Below are positions 8,894 to 16,864 of a DNA stretch of 64,000 bases, one piece after another. The position numbers and the translations under genes are program-made. How positions within the stretch are numbered: position 1 is the first letter of the stretch; the number at the start of each line of letters is the position of its first letter. The stretch covers positions 5,316,501-5,380,500 of the forward strand of contig NZ_CP121445.1 in assembly GCF_029689925.1 (NCBI RefSeq), written 5' to 3'. This DNA comes from Anaerocolumna sp. AGMB13025 (GTDB lineage: Bacteria > Bacillota > Clostridia > Lachnospirales > Lachnospiraceae). Below the pieces are notes generated by a model that saw only the letters and a program-made list of their open reading frames with translations, was not told the DNA's origin and searched no databases.

Positions 8894-9751
8894 ATGTTAA
8901 ATATATCTGGATATTTATACGGCTTCGATGAAGAGGTGGTAGATACACAAAATAATATTTCCGTTAACAGCTGCGGACATTATAAACTGATAAAATTAAA
9001 AAAGTTTGAAACCCTCCGGACAATTGGACGTAAGGATTATCAATTACTGTATGTGGCACACGGCAGTGCGGATTTTTTAATCAGGAATACTATGGTTCAT
9101 GTACCGGCGGAATCGTTTATATTATATTACCCGGAGGAAATCCAGCATTATTTTTATTCTCTTAAGGAGCATCCTGATATTTACTGGATTCATTTTTCCG
9201 GTCTGAAGGTAATGGAACTTTTAACCAGGTGTGGATTATATCCTCATCATCTGTTCCATATCAATACCGGGGAAGAATGCAAAAGAATCTATGATAAGAT
9301 TATAAGAGAATTGCAGTTAAAACGGGAGAATTTCTTTTCCCTTACCAATGTGTATTTTGAAGAACTGATTTATCTGCTTTCCAGACAGATTTCAGAAGAG
9401 GCTTCCGAAAGCCATAAGAGTAATGAACTAATTGAACAGGCAATTGAATATTTTCATACGGAATATCAGCATGAACTGTCGGTCAAAGACTATGCGGATC
9501 AGTGTAATATCAGCTGCTGCTGGTTTATACGGAGTTTTAAGAAATATACCGGTACGACACCCGGACAATATCTGTGTGATATCCGCATGAATAAAGCCAA
9601 GGAATTATTAAAGGACGGCACTTTTAACATCAGTGAAACCGCTGAATTCGTAGGCTATGGCAATCCTTTATATTTTAGCCGGATTTTTAAGAAGAATGTT
9701 GGCATGTCGCCCAGTGAATATTTGAAAAGGCAGCAGACTTATTTGGATTAA
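8894..9751 (+). CDS. AraC-family transcriptional regulator, probably of lacZ
   Basis: A 285-residue regulator with an N-terminal cupin-like sugar-sensing domain (residues about 30-120, with PAESFILYYPEEIQHYFY) and a C-terminal pair of AraC helix-turn-helix motifs (about 185-280: VKDYADQCNISCCWFIRSFKK, then SETAEFVGYGNPLYFSRIFKK). The ATG follows AAGGAGATACT at standard spacing. It is divergent from the beta-galactosidase gene with 260 bp or so between them. Members of this type usually activate the adjacent sugar gene when ligand is bound. The ligand here is presumably a galactoside, which is inferred from position only. Confidence 0.9.
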   Translation: MLNISGYLYGFDEEVVDTQNNISVNSCGHYKLIKLKKFETLRTIGRKDYQLLYVAHGSADFLIRNTMVHVPAESFILYYPEEIQHYFYSLKEHPDIYWIHFSGLKVMELLTRCGLYPHHLFHINTGEECKRIYDKIIRELQLKRENFFSLTNVYFEELIYLLSRQISEEASESHKSNELIEQAIEYFHTEYQHELSVKDYADQCNISCCWFIRSFKKYTGTTPGQYLCDIRMNKAKELLKDGTFNISETAEFVGYGNPLYFSRIFKKNVGMSPSEYLKRQQTYLD

Positions 9752-9787
9752 GGCTTTTTGTTAGTCGTTAGTGTTTCTCAAGGGGGC

Positions 9788-9998
9788 GGCAGTATTCAGG
9801 TATACTTGTAATCGTTTGGCAGGGAAAGAAACCCGCATGGCTCTAAAACTTGGTGAACTGCTTAAAGCAGGAGGAAAAGAGCAAAACTCACTTCGTTCAG
9901 ACAGTTGCTCTTTTCCTCCTTGGCGCAGTTCATCAAGTTTAAGAGCCATGAGGGTTCTTTCCAATACCAAACGATTACAAGTATACCTGAATACTGCC
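9788..9998. repeat. Giant imperfect hairpin B (about 211 bp palindrome)
   Basis: The left arm GGCAGTATTCAGGTATACTT plus GTAATCGTTTGG matches its mirror copy ending at 9998. Inner blocks ATGGCTCTAAAACTTG, GAACTGC and GAGGAAAAGAGCAA also pair. The apex at about 9893 is CTCACTTCGTTCAGACA, closely like the apex of hairpin A although the stems are unrelated. Because of the palindrome both strands carry an open frame encoding almost the same peptide; I do not regard either as a gene. The remaining parts of the 9752-10168 spacer are AT-rich and contain only the ribosome site of the next gene. Confidence 0.92.
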
Positions 9999-10168
9999 TT
10001 AGTCTTTGGTGTTTTGTAGACAAAGCTATTTATATTATGGTGCACTGTCTATTAATAGAATAATATATAGTGCTTCATATTTTCTTTTTATTCTGGTATA
10101 ATCTAATATACGTTGATTTTAGTTAAGCAACTGCTACTGTAGTTTATTTATACTAAGGGGGACATGAT

Positions 10169-10525
10169 ATGGGAATATCACTATATTATTCAGCAGAAAG
10201 AAAACTGCCTTTAACAGTGCAAGAGAATGAAACTATTAATAAAATTATTACTAAATACTCGGATGCATTTGAGTTTAAAGGCATTGGAGAAGATTTTTGT
10301 GTCTATGAATATGATATTTCAGAGCCAGATATAATATTTAGCGGAGCGACGAAGTTGCCCATGACAGAAGATGTAAATGATATGTTTAGTGCCTGTTTGC
10401 ATTGGGCTGGATGTTTAACCGAGATACGAAAATCAGTACCTAACAGTACCTGGTATGTTAATTTAGATGATACAGATTTGCTATGGGATGAGGATACAGG
10501 ATGGTATTTTTCTGATGAATTTTAA
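10169..10525 (+). CDS. Hypothetical protein, 118 residues, acidic
   Basis: I do not recognise this family. The ATG at 10169 is preceded by AAGGGGGACATGAT, a good ribosome site. The protein is acidic and soluble, without signal peptide or membrane segment. It has a C-terminal run of Asp and Trp residues (NLDDTDLLWDEDTGWYFSDEF) and an internal Cys/Trp patch (ACLHWAGC). Size and composition resemble small immunity or Imm-type proteins, but no motif proves that. It stands alone between giant hairpins B and C. Confidence 0.6.
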   Translation: MGISLYYSAERKLPLTVQENETINKIITKYSDAFEFKGIGEDFCVYEYDISEPDIIFSGATKLPMTEDVNDMFSACLHWAGCLTEIRKSVPNSTWYVNLDDTDLLWDEDTGWYFSDEF

Positions 10526-10608
10526 TGTACGAGGTTATAAGTATTTTCGGAGTATAGGGCTGAAAATCAAATAATGCTATTAATATTTATTTAGCTTCTA
10601 ACTAGTAT

Positions 10609-10813
10609 GAGGCAGTTGCAAAATTGTAAGGTTTTTGAACTTGGGCTTAGAAAGGGGATAATGTTTTTTAGAAATTTTATTCCAATATTGCGCGAATAGG
10701 CGGCTGCATTCTCTTTCTTGCAGCCATTCGCGCATACTTTACACAAAATTTTAAAAAAACATTATCCCCATTCTCTCCCAAGTAATTTACTCTTTGAATT
10801 TTGCAACAGCCTC
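10609..10813. repeat. Giant imperfect hairpin C (about 205 bp palindrome)
   Basis: The left arm begins GAGGCAGTTGCAAAATT and the right arm ends AATTTTGCAACAGCCTC. Internal mirror blocks are GGGGATAATGTTTTTT, AAATTTTA, GCGCGAAT and GGCTGCA. The apex near 10711 is a pyrimidine loop, CTCTTTCTTG, unlike that of A and B. It ends 11 bp from the stop codon of the DapA-family gene and could affect the 3' ends of both convergent transcripts. Confidence 0.92.
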
Positions 10814-10823
10814 TTGTATTTTT

Positions 10824-11714
10824 CTATTTTTCGTCTTTATTTTTCGTCTTAAATTTTAATACTCTATCAAGTTTTTCTTTCAGCTGATCCGATATCTGGG
10901 TCAGAGGAAGCCTTAATTCCGGTGATTCGATAAGTCCTTGTTCACTCAGGCAATATTTGATCGGACCAGGGTTTGGTTCTTTAAATAGAAGGGGGATAAA
11001 TTCATACAGTTCCTTAAAGAGTTTCAGGGCTTCGTCTTGGTTATTCTCTTTTACTTTTTTATATACTTCAACAAATTGTTCTGTTTTAACATGGGCTGAG
11101 GCCAGTATTCCGCCCTGTCCGCCTAAGGTTAGGGTCAGATAGAATAAAATATCTTCTCCGGTCAGCACCGAAAAATCTTTTGGCGGGTTTAATAGCAATG
11201 CCATGGTCTGTTTGATATCTCCGCAGGAATCTTTTAGACCCACGATATTCTTAAGCTCAGCCAGTTTATAAATTGTATCATTTTCCATATTGGTTCCGGT
11301 ACGGTATGGGATATTATATAGTATGATGTCTAAATTGGTTTCTTCGGCTATACTCTTAAAATGACCGTAGATACCCTCCTGGCTTGGTCTATTATAGTAG
11401 GGACAGACGGACAGGATACCCTGTATATTATACTTTTCTGCAATTTTAACTTTTTTAATGACTTTCGCCGTATAGTTGCCGCCAACTCCTGCAAATACAG
11501 GCAGACGGCCGTTATTATATTCCAAAGTCTTATCTATCATTTCTTCAAACTCATAATCGCTTAATGCTGGAATCTCACCTGTAGTTCCCAAGGGGATCAA
11601 GCCGCTTATTCCCTTATCCGCATAATGATCAATCATTTTCCTGTAGGATTTATAATCTATTTTGTCCTCTTTAAATGGGGTTATGATTGGTAACCAGACA
11701 CCCGAAATCGGCAT
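10824..11714 (-). CDS. dapA: DapA/NanA-family lyase (4-hydroxy-tetrahydrodipicolinate synthase-like)
   Basis: A 296-residue class I aldolase of the DHDPS/N-acetylneuraminate lyase family. The positions match DapA: GTTGE at 43-47, Tyr133 and Arg138 in YNIPYRTG, and the Schiff-base Lys161 in GLKDS. Arg138, which in DapA binds the aspartate semialdehyde carboxylate, supports dipicolinate synthase activity, but the family also includes sugar-acid aldolases and paralogues are common in clostridia. The ATG follows AGGAGG. The gene is monocistronic here, with no other lysine-pathway genes nearby, so a role in sugar-acid or hydroxyproline catabolism remains possible. Leaderless and cytoplasmic. Confidence 0.85.
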   Translation of the reverse strand: MPISGVWLPIITPFKEDKIDYKSYRKMIDHYADKGISGLIPLGTTGEIPALSDYEFEEMIDKTLEYNNGRLPVFAGVGGNYTAKVIKKVKIAEKYNIQGILSVCPYYNRPSQEGIYGHFKSIAEETNLDIILYNIPYRTGTNMENDTIYKLAELKNIVGLKDSCGDIKQTMALLLNPPKDFSVLTGEDILFYLTLTLGGQGGILASAHVKTEQFVEVYKKVKENNQDEALKLFKELYEFIPLLFKEPNPGPIKYCLSEQGLIESPELRLPLTQISDQLKEKLDRVLKFKTKNKDEK

Positions 11715-12401
11715 AAAACTACCTCCTGATTATTAAAACTATTTCGTTTTATATTATATTTTATAGAAAAACTAGGGATTTGCTACTTTTTTATTGTACT
11801 TTAAGGAATAACTTCTTAAAAACTGCATTTGTTTCGCTCTTTCCCTACCCTTCCCAATTCTTATCAAGGATTTATCCATTACTTATTTCCACTTTCTTAT
11901 GCCTCTATCTTATGGTTCTATTTTACACAACATTATTTAATAAAGATATCATTAAACTGCTTTATTTATTGCAAATAGTGCTCCAAAATAAGTACAAGAC
12001 TGATTTGAAAGAGGCGAAAATATTGCTGAATTATTGGTAAATTTAGATAAGTAAACAAGAAGAACTGAAATTAACAGAAAAAGAAAACAAAGAGGTATCT
12101 TAAGATAGAATGACCTGGCTATTTACTGATTATAATATCTTTAACACCAAATGGGAGGTGATATTTTATTTCATAATAAGTATGAATTTATATACTATTG
12201 TGGAGCCATTATTCCAGATGGCATTCCTATAATCCGATCCATATCTTTGTCACTCAATATAATTCATTGCTATAGACTATCCCGGGTCATCTATGATACA
12301 ATCATTATTAGTATAGAGTGGCTTATATATAATCTAGCTTTGCAGATTATTGCAAGTAACTCTAAGCAATCACAATACTGAGCAAAGAAGAGGATAATTA
12401 C
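11715..12401. other. Intergenic region of about 690 bp, probable decayed DNA
   Basis: AT-rich DNA with a run of stops in all frames. Open stretches at 11780-12040 and 12151-12381 lack ribosome sites, start poorly and have no recognisable similarity. A GGGAGGTGAT sequence at 12151-12160 looks like a ribosome site but is followed by no usable start. The DapA-family leader occupies the first 60 bp or so. Confidence 0.5.
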
Positions 12402-12959
12402 ATGTATAGATTAATACAGCCTATGTATGACGAAGGTTGCTCACCTGATGAATTTGAAAACGGAATTAATAATATAAAAGGCGAAAAATATCAAGAACTA
12501 ATAGATATTTGTTTTACTTCGGCTTCCTACTTTTCGCTGTCGAAAGCACCATGGACTTCTTGCACTAAGACAGACCTTGCCACCGAACTAGAGCCATTTT
12601 TAGTCAAAAAAGTTCGGCTACAGAAATGGTTTTGTTATGACTTTTCTTCAAGAGATAATTTTATCGAAATAAATATATATAAATCAACTAATACTGCACA
12701 AGAAATATTGCTTAAATACTTTTTTGATCTATTTTTACAAGAACAAATTAATGGGCAAGTGACTTCTTCTACACAAACGCTAGAAGATCTTTGTTTTTTT
12801 ACGCATAACTCGCTTTTATTGGGAACCGTTACGCACGAATATATGTGTCATGTTTATCCGCCAAGCGAAACCGTTAAACAGAAAATTATTTCAACTGGAA
12901 AATGGCAGTATAGTGAAGACATTCCTTCGGAGCAGATTAATATAGCACAAATAATTTAA
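12402..12959 (+). CDS. Hypothetical protein, 185 residues
   Basis: Not recognised. The start at 12402 has GAAGAGGAT about nine bases upstream. The product is soluble, without a signal peptide. It contains Cys residues at about 37, 52 and 72 and a Trp/Phe-rich patch (KWFCYDF), and ends in an amphipathic tail. It could belong with the small immunity-like genes further right, but nothing in the sequence proves this. A strong symmetric terminator follows at 13045. Confidence 0.6.
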   Translation: MYRLIQPMYDEGCSPDEFENGINNIKGEKYQELIDICFTSASYFSLSKAPWTSCTKTDLATELEPFLVKKVRLQKWFCYDFSSRDNFIEINIYKSTNTAQEILLKYFFDLFLQEQINGQVTSSTQTLEDLCFFTHNSLLLGTVTHEYMCHVYPPSETVKQKIISTGKWQYSEDIPSEQINIAQII

Positions 12960-13044
12960 TCTAAGGACTGCATAGCACTTCTGACCGGAAAGGTATAACT
13001 GCTCGCTGAATAAAACAAGTTGATGGAAAAGATACGCTTTGATT

Positions 13045-13088
13045 AAATGTGCTTTAAAGCAGCTTTTACACCGCTTTAAAGCACATTT
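13045..13088. terminator. Bidirectional intrinsic terminator candidate
   Basis: AAATGTGCTTTAAAGC at 13045-13060 pairs perfectly with GCTTTAAAGCACATTT at 13073-13088, around a 12-base loop. It separates the rightward gene ending at 12959 from the leftward lipase gene ending at 13100. T-tracts are short, so termination strength is uncertain. Confidence 0.7.
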
Positions 13089-13099
13089 TCATCTTACAC

Positions 13100-14380
13100 C
13101 TATTCTGGCAGATTTTTTAATATTTGTAACAAATCAAAGAATTGCCCCTCCAGTAAGCTTCTGTTATTCTCCATGGTAACTACTTCCAGGTGGTCGATAT
13201 TATTAAGCTTGCCAAGATAATTCCAGACTCCTAATTGTGGTGTACCATTGTAGTCTACCATTTGATCGGTGGAATTAAGGGTCGGGTAGATGGCTGAATT
13301 TACACTTACAACTCCGTCATTTTCCCACCAGGTATTGTCAATTGTAACTTCACCGGGAGTTCGGTTTGTGTACATTCCCATAAAAATTGAACTTTTCCAA
13401 AGGATGGGATGCATATTCAGGTTTGGTACCTGATAATGTGTAAGGATATCTTCGTGAGTATCCGAACAGGCTAGGGAAAAGTAATACACATCCTTCATAG
13501 CCGGTACTTTTTCATTCAGCTCTTTCGCACCTTCCGGCGTTAAATCCCACAGACTTATATCTTTGGTGTTTTTCCACAGATTGCTGTTCATTACTCGGTT
13601 ATAATAACTAAAGTAAGATTCACTGTCTGTTCTTTTAAGCCCCCACTGATCCATTTTTAAATCAAGATTATAGTTCCCTGCGCTAATTTCTGTTCCGGTT
13701 ATAGCGGCAAGGGCGGCAAAGATCTGATGTGCGAAGGGCTCTATTTTATTTTGGGAATATGCCTCCTGGCTGCCGTTATGGGGTGTAGCTATGGTAGAGA
13801 TACTGGCAATCCAGGACTTTCCACCGGCAAAAAGGGGACTCAGACTTCCGTCTGTGGTGGCCGCAATCTCCTCTGGACTGCCGGTTTCTAAGAGCTGTGC
13901 TAAAACTCTGATTGTCTGCCCGCCCATGCTATGTCCAATTAAATGTACCTTTTGAATAATTCCATTTTCATCGGTGGTTCCAAACTGGGGATAAACACCG
14001 GTATACGTTCTTCCATATCTGGCATGCCCATATTTTTTCGCATGTGCCTCTCCATAGTCCACAGTTCCGCCTTTCATATAGGCGTATAACTCACAGGCCC
14101 GGTCCCAGTTACTAGAAATTGGTCCAACGGAGGGTGTATAGACGGTATAGCCATTGTCATTCAGCTTTTGACTGAGGCTTTCTGCACCACCCCAGTAATT
14201 AATTCCGGCAACTTCATTATTACCCCAGCCAAACAAGCCATGTACCATTACAACCGGGTAATGATTACCGGTTTCTTCCTGGGCAAAGACCTGTTTGCAT
14301 GGAGCTGACACAAGCCCCAATATTGTTGATACTGTAAAAAGTAAAGCAATTATTATAGTTTCCCCTCTAAATTTTTTCAA
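13100..14380 (-). CDS. Secreted triacylglycerol lipase, family I.5-like
   Basis: An alpha/beta-hydrolase lipase of about 426 residues resembling the thermophilic Bacillus/Geobacillus and staphylococcal lipases. Numbered from the TTG start chosen here, a signal peptide covers residues 1-33 with likely cleavage VFA-QE. HGLFGWG forms the oxyanion region near 48, the nucleophile is Ser151 in GHSMGG, and the catalytic His lies in NIDHLEVV near the C-terminus. The start is decided by the ribosome site: AAGGAGG stands five bases before the TTG at 14378-14380, whereas in-frame ATGs upstream (14416, 14554) have no ribosome site and would overlap the SDR gene and bury the signal peptide. It is the last gene of the luxE-luxC-SDR cluster, separated by 149 bp. 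Confidence 0.9.
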   Translation of the reverse strand: MKKFRGETIIIALLFTVSTILGLVSAPCKQVFAQEETGNHYPVVMVHGLFGWGNNEVAGINYWGGAESLSQKLNDNGYTVYTPSVGPISSNWDRACELYAYMKGGTVDYGEAHAKKYGHARYGRTYTGVYPQFGTTDENGIIQKVHLIGHSMGGQTIRVLAQLLETGSPEEIAATTDGSLSPLFAGGKSWIASISTIATPHNGSQEAYSQNKIEPFAHQIFAALAAITGTEISAGNYNLDLKMDQWGLKRTDSESYFSYYNRVMNSNLWKNTKDISLWDLTPEGAKELNEKVPAMKDVYYFSLACSDTHEDILTHYQVPNLNMHPILWKSSIFMGMYTNRTPGEVTIDNTWWENDGVVSVNSAIYPTLNSTDQMVDYNGTPQLGVWNYLGKLNNIDHLEVVTMENNRSLLEGQFFDLLQILKNLPE

Positions 14381-14529
14381 GATAACCTCCTTACGCCTTA
14401 TAAGCGGCAATTTCATTCTAAGAGAAAAAGCACTCTCTGTATTTATTTCAAACGAATCTTCCTTGCTGCTAGCATACCCTCTTGGGTTTATGCTATAAAT
14501 TGCGCGTGGTAAGAATCGTATTATTGTGG

Positions 14530-15300
14530 CTAGACCTGTGTTTTTTGCAGCCACTTCTGAAATTTAGCATTTTGTATTTTTCCATATATCGTATTGGTAA
14601 ACGGGAAAATCCGGTTTATGGCTCGTAATACGATAAATGTTTTTGAAGGATAGATAAACCGTTTTTCCTTTTCAATTCCCCTTATAACACTTTCCGCCAC
14701 TTTATCCGATGCCTGAACCGGCCATGGAACCGGAGCTTTTTCTGCTGCTTTTGCAAAGAATTTGGTTTTAGTAGCAATTGGATAAACAAATGATATAATC
14801 TCATTCTTTTTTGCTTCATATTGAAAAACTCTTCCAAAGCCGTTAAGGGCATGCTTTGTGGCACAATACAGGGTATAACCGGGAAGCGGGACTTCACTGA
14901 CCGCCGAACAGGTTATTACTACGGAATATTTTCTTTCTCCATTTATCACCCTCATCTTTTCTACTGAATAGATGGGAGAAAATACATTAGTACAAAAGAT
15001 ATCCGCAATATGTTCCCAATTTGCGTCCTTAATCTGCTCACAATAACCAAAGCCTGCATTTGCGATAAATATATCAATACTTCCCAGTTTTTCTGCTGCA
15101 AAATCAAATAACTTATCCACCTCTTCTTTATTAGAGACATCACAGGAATAGGGAATTACTTTTTGATTAGCGGGTATTTTAGATACATTTCTTGCAACCG
15201 CGACTACGTTTACCTCGTATTGCATAAGTTTCTTTAAAATTTCCTTTCCTATGCCGGAGGAGGCTCCGGTTATAACTATATTTTTCTTATTCAAATTCAT
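14530..15300 (-). CDS. Short-chain dehydrogenase/reductase (SDR)
   Basis: A 256-residue classical SDR. The Rossmann motif is TGASSGIG near residue 12, NAG follows at the usual place, and the catalytic pair is Tyr and Lys in YCATK. The C-terminal 40 residues are basic and hydrophobic, as in SDRs that act on lipid substrates. The ATG at 15300 has GGGAGGTG six bases upstream; a GTG nine bases earlier lies within that ribosome site and is not used. It follows luxC by 21 bp. Being next to an acyl-CoA/acyl-protein reductase and a lipase, it may reduce fatty aldehydes or ketones, which is inference. Confidence 0.88.
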   Translation of the reverse strand: MNLNKKNIVITGASSGIGKEILKKLMQYEVNVVAVARNVSKIPANQKVIPYSCDVSNKEEVDKLFDFAAEKLGSIDIFIANAGFGYCEQIKDANWEHIADIFCTNVFSPIYSVEKMRVINGERKYSVVITCSAVSEVPLPGYTLYCATKHALNGFGRVFQYEAKKNEIISFVYPIATKTKFFAKAAEKAPVPWPVQASDKVAESVIRGIEKEKRFIYPSKTFIVLRAINRIFPFTNTIYGKIQNAKFQKWLQKTQV

Positions 15301-15321
15301 AGGTAACACCTCCCAATATTC

Positions 15322-16677
15322 TTAAATCTGCCTGCTGACCACATAAGTCATCTCACTTAGATTATGTATACCATCATGGGAAGTGCCGGGATAATGCAGC
15401 GTCATCTCACCGGGTTTTGTCACGATACTGACACCCAGTAACGTCATCTTTTCTATAAAGCTCTCATCTTCTCCGCGGTATCCCATGGTCTGCAAATATG
15501 CTTTCAGATTTTTTTCTACATAGGCTAGTACTTCTTCCGTACTTTCATAGGGGCATACAAAGATAAAGCGGTTAAAGCACCGGTCAATATCCTCCTTATC
15601 CGGCATTTTACTATTTAAAATAATGGTATAGTCGGCATTGTAAGAAGAATATAATTTCACCTCCTGTTTTTCCTTTACCCCGTATTTTAGAAGACAATAC
15701 TGCCTGTCCTGAATTCCTTTTATGGAAGTCCAGGGATTTAAATATGCCTTTGGCAGTGTCTTCGTATAGTTTTCCAAGGCTTCTCCCATGGATTTTGCAA
15801 GTAATTCCATATCATTTTGGGCATTGACAAATATAATTCTTGGAGATAAGCATGCCTTTTGCTCCCAGCAGACCATATCCTTTGCAATGGCTTCTGCCGT
15901 GGTTTTAATGTCCTCTGTCCGGTCAATTACTTCAAAACTGATTTTTGCCCCATGCAGAATCAGATGACGGTCATATTTAGCGCATAACCTTGCCATAATC
16001 CTGCCGGAGTATTCGCCGCCCCAATGAACCACACTGTCTGTATTTTTCACAATGGTGTCATATATTTTCGTGTTATCACTTCTAAAATACAACACAGATA
16101 AACGTTTCTTTACCTCTGGGTCAATTTCACACAGACTGTTATAAAAAGCATAGGCAAAATACGGTTCATCGGCAGATACTTTAACTAAATTACAATTCTT
16201 TGACAGTAACCCCATGGATATGCTGGTAGGAATTACAACAAACGCATTGCCGGATATATTATGAAACAATACTCCCCTTGGCTGCCTGTGTACTTCCCCA
16301 TAGCTTGTCCTGACCCAGTTATCCAATATTTCACCAAAGCCCAGTTCCTCTTTTACCAGATTTACCAGATTCTCCTTTAATAGCATTTGCATGGAATTCT
16401 CAAGTTCGTAAGTAACCAGTTCCTGGCTCTGATTTAAAATATGTGACAGAATCTCCACATGCTTTCTGGAATAATCCCGGTCTAACCATAACCTGCCGCA
16501 TTGATCCAGTAAATCCAAGGTATTCTGTAAAGGAATTTCATGAGTTTTCGCTTTATTTGCGTGAAGCCTTTCTATTTCTGCTAAAATCTCATTCTCATCG
16601 GAACTAATGAGTTCAAGTTCTAAGTCATTAATATTTCTAGATAGAGCTGTATTTCCACAAGTATATTCGATTTTCAT
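15322..16677 (-). CDS. luxC: LuxC-like fatty acyl reductase
   Basis: A 451-residue acyl reductase of the LuxC family, which reduces an acyl group passed from an acyl-protein synthetase to a fatty aldehyde with NADPH. The catalytic Cys is C276 in EQKACLSPR, close to the position in Vibrio LuxC. GNAFVVIPTSISMGLLSKN near residue 143 matches the aldehyde-dehydrogenase-like cofactor region. The start has AGAGGAT just upstream. The LuxE partner is immediately upstream, separated by a structured repeat element. No luciferase (luxAB) or acyl transferase (luxD) homologue is present, and an anaerobe would not use the aldehyde for light. Confidence 0.92.
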   Translation of the reverse strand: MKIEYTCGNTALSRNINDLELELISSDENEILAEIERLHANKAKTHEIPLQNTLDLLDQCGRLWLDRDYSRKHVEILSHILNQSQELVTYELENSMQMLLKENLVNLVKEELGFGEILDNWVRTSYGEVHRQPRGVLFHNISGNAFVVIPTSISMGLLSKNCNLVKVSADEPYFAYAFYNSLCEIDPEVKKRLSVLYFRSDNTKIYDTIVKNTDSVVHWGGEYSGRIMARLCAKYDRHLILHGAKISFEVIDRTEDIKTTAEAIAKDMVCWEQKACLSPRIIFVNAQNDMELLAKSMGEALENYTKTLPKAYLNPWTSIKGIQDRQYCLLKYGVKEKQEVKLYSSYNADYTIILNSKMPDKEDIDRCFNRFIFVCPYESTEEVLAYVEKNLKAYLQTMGYRGEDESFIEKMTLLGVSIVTKPGEMTLHYPGTSHDGIHNLSEMTYVVSRQI

Positions 16678-16686
16678 AGTTTTATC

Positions 16687-16862
16687 CTCTATTCTTGCGC
16701 ACGCTCTTTGCGCATACCAAGTTTGTGGTGCGCAAGCACAAACTTGCGGGTGTGAAATGTCTTTTATTTCACACTAGCTCCCATTGCATGCCGCATCTGC
16801 TCGCAGATGTGGCACTGCCTCAAATCAGGGTGTGAAATGTCTTTTGATTTCACACTATCCTC
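16687..16862 (-). repeat. Structured intergenic repeat element, copy 1 (luxE-luxC spacer)
   Basis: This spacer shares an ordered set of blocks with 40724-40890: ATTCTTGCGCACGCTCTT, AAGTTTGTGGTGCGC, CACAAACTT, CCGCATCTGC-GCAGATG, TGGCACTGCC and CAAATCAG. Blocks form hairpins (AAGTTTGTG with CACAAACTT; GCATCTGC with GCAGATGC). Copy 1 also carries two copies of GTGTGAAAT...ATTTCACAC. Seen on the transcribed minus strand, the element ends directly before the AGAGG ribosome site of luxC. Confidence 0.88.
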
Positions 16863-16864
16863 CT

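Noticed and set aside
9761..10045. Open frames on both strands encoding peptides of 82-94 residues
   Set aside because: Both arise from the palindrome of hairpin B, encode mirror copies of the same peptide and lack ribosome sites.
11780..12040. Open frame of 86 residues with hydrophobic N-terminus
   Set aside because: No ribosome site and no recognisable pattern; flanked by stops and decayed sequence.
12151..12381. Open frame of 76 residues
   Set aside because: The supposed start lies inside a ribosome-site-like GGGAGGTGAT and no SD precedes it; composition not gene-like.
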